From: Pseudothioclava sp033100795
GTDB taxonomy: Bacteria; Pseudomonadota; Alphaproteobacteria; Rhodobacterales; Rhodobacteraceae
Reading direction: 5' to 3'
Length of the DNA: 64,000 bases
NCBI RefSeq assembly: GCF_033100795.1
Contig: NZ_JAWLVI010000004.1
Span: forward strand, 248,001 to 312,000
In this document: positions 61,321-64,000 of the stretch, in pieces
Layout: each line of letters starts with the position of its first letter
How positions within the stretch are numbered: the first letter of the stretch is position 1
Program-made: the position numbers and the translations under genes
Notes under the pieces: generated by a model
What the model was told of the DNA's origin: nothing
Seen by the model: the letters and a program-made list of their open reading frames with translations, nothing else
The model's database searches: none

Positions 61321-61503
61321 CAGAGGCTCCGGGAAGGTCATCGGCACCTGCCGACCCCTGTATCGGTAGCGAGGCGTCGCGCGGGCGTCAATCCGCCCGC
61401 GCTTGCGTGACGGGGCGGGTCGGGCTAGACCCGTGCGTAACCGCGCGCGTGCGCCTTATGCAGCAGGCCCAACTTGGCAAACCCTTCGGCTGACCACTCT
61501 TCG

Positions 61504-63222
61504 ATGACGCTTTTCCGCCGGATGTGGCGCGACTACCTGCGCCCGCACCTGCCGATGATGTCGGTGGCGCTGGTGCTGATGCTGATCGACGGCTCGACCC
61601 TTGGCGCGCTGAGCTGGCTGCTGGAGCCGCTGTTCGATCTGGTCTTCACCGAAAAACGCGCCGATATGATCCCGCTTGTTGGCGGCGCGATTTTCTCGTT
61701 GTTCCTGATCCGCGGCATCGTTTCGGTGCTCTCGCGCGTGGTGATGACAAATGTCTCGCTGAAAACCTCGACGCGGATACAGGCTGATCTTTTACGTCAG
61801 ATCCTGCGGCTCGATCAGGCGTATTTCATCGAAAACTCGCCCGGCGATCTGATCAACCGCGTCCAAGGCGATGCGCTTCAGGTGCAGGGCGTGTGGCGTA
61901 ATTTCATCACCGGCGGCGGGCGAGATGTCATGTCGCTGATCGCGCTTTTCGGCGTGGCGATCTCGATTGATCCGATCTGGACTCTACTGGCCGTTCTGGG
62001 GGTGCCTCTGCTGGTTGTGCCCGTGTCCATCGCGCAGCGCTACCTGCGCAAGAAAAACCGCTACCTGCGCGAAGAAACCGGCGCGCGCGTCACCCATCTG
62101 GACGAGATTTTTCACGGCATCAACGCGGTGAAATTGTATCAGATCGAGGCGTATCAGGCCGACCGCTACGCCCGCGAGATCGACAAGCTTCGCCGCCAGC
62201 AGGTCAAGATGGACGGCTCGAACGCGACGATCCCCGCTCTGATCGACATCATCACCGGCCTCGGGTTCCTGCTGGTGCTGGTGTTTGGTGGCGCGCAGAT
62301 CATCGGCGGCGAGCGCACCGTGGGCGAGTTCATGTCCTTCTTCACCGCCATCGCTCTGGCGTTTCAACCGCTGCGCCGCCTTGGTAATGCGGTCGGCAAC
62401 TGGCAGGCCGCCGCCGCCAGCCTTGAGCGGATCTATACCCTTCTCGATATGGTGCCCGCCGTGCGCCAGCCCGCGCAGCCCAAGCCCGTGCCTGCCGATT
62501 GCACGCTGGTTCTGGATAACGTGCATCTGTCCTACGGCGACAAGCCCGCGCTGAATGGCCTGAGCTTCACCGCCGAGCAGGGCAAGACCACCGCCCTTGT
62601 CGGCCCCTCAGGCGCGGGCAAGACCACCGTTTTCAGCCTGCTGACCCGTCTCGTCGACCCGACCAGCGGGCGGATCACCCTTGGCGGCACCGACCTGCGC
62701 GATATGGATCTGACCGATCTGCGGGCGCGGTTTGCCTCGGTCTCGCAGGAACCTGCGCTTTTTGACGACACGATCCGCGAGAACATCCTGCTGGGCCACG
62801 CCGACACCTCGGACGAGGACATCCGCCGCATCCTCGACGCGGCCCATGTGCAAGAGTTCCTTGGCACGATGCAGCAAGGGCTGGACACCCGCGTCGGCCC
62901 GCGCGGCTCGGCACTTTCGGGGGGGCAGCGCCAGCGGGTCTCGATCGCGCGCGCCCTGCACCGCGATGCACCGATCCTTCTTCTGGACGAGGCGACCTCG
63001 GCGCTGGATACGGCCTCTGAAAGCAAGGTCGCCGCCGCCCTTGACGATCTGGCGCATGGGCGCACCACGCTGGTCATCGCGCACCGCCTGTCCACCGTGC
63101 GCAAGGCCGACAAGATCGTCGTGCTCACCGAAGGCCGCGTGGCCGAGGAAGGCACGCATGACGCGCTGCTGGCCCGCGACGGAGCCTATGCCGCGCTCTG
63201 CCGGATGCAACTGGTTGAGTAA
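61504..63222 (+). CDS. MsbA-type ABC exporter (half transporter)
   Basis: This 572-residue homodimeric exporter joins a six-helix membrane domain (about 15-310, starting RDYLRPHLPMMSVALVLMLI) to an ATPase. Walker A is GPSGAGKTT near 366, the Q loop SVSQEPALFDD, the signature LSGGQRQR near 470 and Walker B ILLLDEATSALD near 492. Sequence style is that of MsbA-like lipid or drug exporters of Rhodobacterales; an essential lipid A flippase role is possible but not proven. No ribosome site is clear at 61504; an upstream TTG at 61474 is an alternative start. Confidence 0.92.
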   Translation: MTLFRRMWRDYLRPHLPMMSVALVLMLIDGSTLGALSWLLEPLFDLVFTEKRADMIPLVGGAIFSLFLIRGIVSVLSRVVMTNVSLKTSTRIQADLLRQILRLDQAYFIENSPGDLINRVQGDALQVQGVWRNFITGGGRDVMSLIALFGVAISIDPIWTLLAVLGVPLLVVPVSIAQRYLRKKNRYLREETGARVTHLDEIFHGINAVKLYQIEAYQADRYAREIDKLRRQQVKMDGSNATIPALIDIITGLGFLLVLVFGGAQIIGGERTVGEFMSFFTAIALAFQPLRRLGNAVGNWQAAAASLERIYTLLDMVPAVRQPAQPKPVPADCTLVLDNVHLSYGDKPALNGLSFTAEQGKTTALVGPSGAGKTTVFSLLTRLVDPTSGRITLGGTDLRDMDLTDLRARFASVSQEPALFDDTIRENILLGHADTSDEDIRRILDAAHVQEFLGTMQQGLDTRVGPRGSALSGGQRQRVSIARALHRDAPILLLDEATSALDTASESKVAAALDDLAHGRTTLVIAHRLSTVRKADKIVVLTEGRVAEEGTHDALLARDGAYAALCRMQLVE

Positions 63223-63269
63223 GCCCGAACCGACCCTATATCTGCAAGGCAATGACAAACGAGGCAGCC

Positions 63270-64000
63270 ATGGCCGGACGTGCGATCTATGAAATCAGCG
63301 GCAAGGACCGCGAGCATTTCCTTCAGGGGCTGGTCAGCAATGACCTGCGCAAACTGAAGGATGGCGCGGTTTATGCGGCCCTTCTGACGCCGCAGGGAAA
63401 ATATCTGGCCGATTTCTTTTTGATCCCATGGGGCGAGAGCATCCTTCTGGACGTCGACCGCGATCTGGCCGAGGCGACCATCAAGCGGCTGTCGATGTAT
63501 AAGCTGCGCGCGGATGCCACGATTTCTCCCAGTCCGCTGCATGTGTTCCGCGGCACGGGCACGCCCCCCGAGGGCGCGTTTGCAGACCCGCGCTCCCCCG
63601 CGATGGGCTGGCGTCTTTACGGTGACGTCGAGGGCGACGACGGCACCGATTGGGACGCGCTTCGGGTCGCCCATCTCGTCCCCGCAAGCGGGATCGAGCT
63701 GACCCCCGACAGCTATATCCTTGAAATGGGGTTCGAGCGCCTGAACGGCGTCGATTTTCGCAAGGGCTGCTACGTCGGGCAGGAAGTCACCGCCCGCATG
63801 AAGCACAAGACCGAACTGCGCAAAGGGCTGGTTCAGGTGTCGGTTTCAGCCCCCGTGCCGGTCGGGACAGAGATCGTTTCAGTGGGGTCTTCCGGTCCGA
63901 AAACAGTCGGAACACTCTATACGCAGGCCGGCGGAACGGGCCTCGCCTACCTGCGGCTCGACCGCATCGACGGGGAATTGCAAGCCCAAACCGCAGCTAT
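63270..64000 (+). CDS. ygfZ: YgfZ/GcvT-domain folate-binding protein (3' end outside window)
   Basis: This folate-dependent protein assists Fe-S cluster enzymes such as MiaB. About 243 residues are present, nearly the full family length (~250), and no stop is reached by base 64000. The N terminus reads YEISGKDREHFLQGLVSNDL, and the diagnostic KGCYVGQEVTARMKHK motif, with the conserved Cys, lies near residue 171. GAGG precedes the ATG at 63270; an ATG six codons upstream (63252) has weaker support. It follows the exporter gene by 47 bases. Confidence 0.92.
   Translation, partial: MAGRAIYEISGKDREHFLQGLVSNDLRKLKDGAVYAALLTPQGKYLADFFLIPWGESILLDVDRDLAEATIKRLSMYKLRADATISPSPLHVFRGTGTPPEGAFADPRSPAMGWRLYGDVEGDDGTDWDALRVAHLVPASGIELTPDSYILEMGFERLNGVDFRKGCYVGQEVTARMKHKTELRKGLVQVSVSAPVPVGTEIVSVGSSGPKTVGTLYTQAGGTGLAYLRLDRIDGELQAQTAA

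Noticed and set aside
61458..61493. An 11-codon open frame before the MsbA-like gene as a leader peptide
   Set aside because: It has no good ribosome site, no rare-codon run and no attenuator-type hairpins.
1..64000. CRISPR arrays, tRNA or rRNA genes, insertion sequences, integrases
   Set aside because: I looked through the gaps between genes for repeat-spacer patterns, cloverleaf-like segments and transposase motifs and saw none; a tRNAscan or ISfinder search was not possible.

Overview
The window looks like a chromosomal segment of an alphaproteobacterium of the Rhodobacterales (Rhodobacteraceae/Paracoccaceae/Roseobacteraceae type). The signs are high GC with consistent codon use, the DUF1013/TrcR cell-cycle regulator, COQ9, a lysis cassette of the gene-transfer-agent type, a tripartite tricarboxylate transporter with its TctD/TctE regulators, a bacterial ALDH16-type double aldehyde dehydrogenase and a Hint-domain protein. 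I cannot name the genus. I see no rRNA, tRNA, CRISPR array, insertion sequence or prophage.

Layout. 1-5.8 kb: a tctCBA uptake operon (minus; tctA is cut by the window edge) divergent from tctD-tctE and a translationally coupled periplasmic binding protein. 5.9-11.2 kb: metG, then a minus-strand run of GTA-type holin and endolysin, ccmE, argC and murI. 11.5-16.1 kb: a LysR regulator, a probable small RNA with its own promoter and terminator, purL, a BolA protein and a CGFS glutaredoxin. 16.3-19.6 kb: deoC coupled to an ALDH16-like enzyme, a deoxyribose-catabolism pair. 19.7-27.3 kb: a DUF4760-like protein converging on a seven-gene minus-strand operon (coiled-coil protein, unknown protein, AAA+ ATPase, two small membrane proteins, a DUF6638-like protein and a DUF1523 protein). 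This is the most interesting uncharacterised unit in the window. 27.4-30.3 kb: an M20 deacylase, panC and panB. 30.5-38.8 kb: a peptide-type ABC transporter with an aldehyde dehydrogenase and a short-chain dehydrogenase; its binding-protein gene is separated from the permease operon by an opposed L,D-transpeptidase gene.

38.9-46.5 kb: Hint protein, trcR, secreted RNase T2, quinone oxidoreductase plus coq9, rpsU, an Lrp/AsnC regulator divergent from ald, mscL and a glutathione transferase. 46.5-53.5 kb: a hypothetical protein, suhB, metR divergent from metF with a recognisable MetR box, a PaaI-type thioesterase overlapping the tail of a DUF2235 protein, and ornithine decarboxylase divergent from an Lrp/AsnC regulator. 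53.6-64 kb: a double VOC protein, valS plus a DUF1992 protein, a crotonase, a HisC-type aminotransferase, a small secreted peptide, a class V aminotransferase, an MsbA-type ABC exporter and the start of ygfZ.

Most of the window is core metabolism. Several regulator-target pairs can be read from divergent gene order and inverted or direct repeats (tctD/tctC, metR/metF, asnC/ald, asnC/odc). Starts were set by Shine-Dalgarno position, so several genes are shorter than their longest open frames. Functions for the 20.5-27.3 kb operon are not known and none is invented here.
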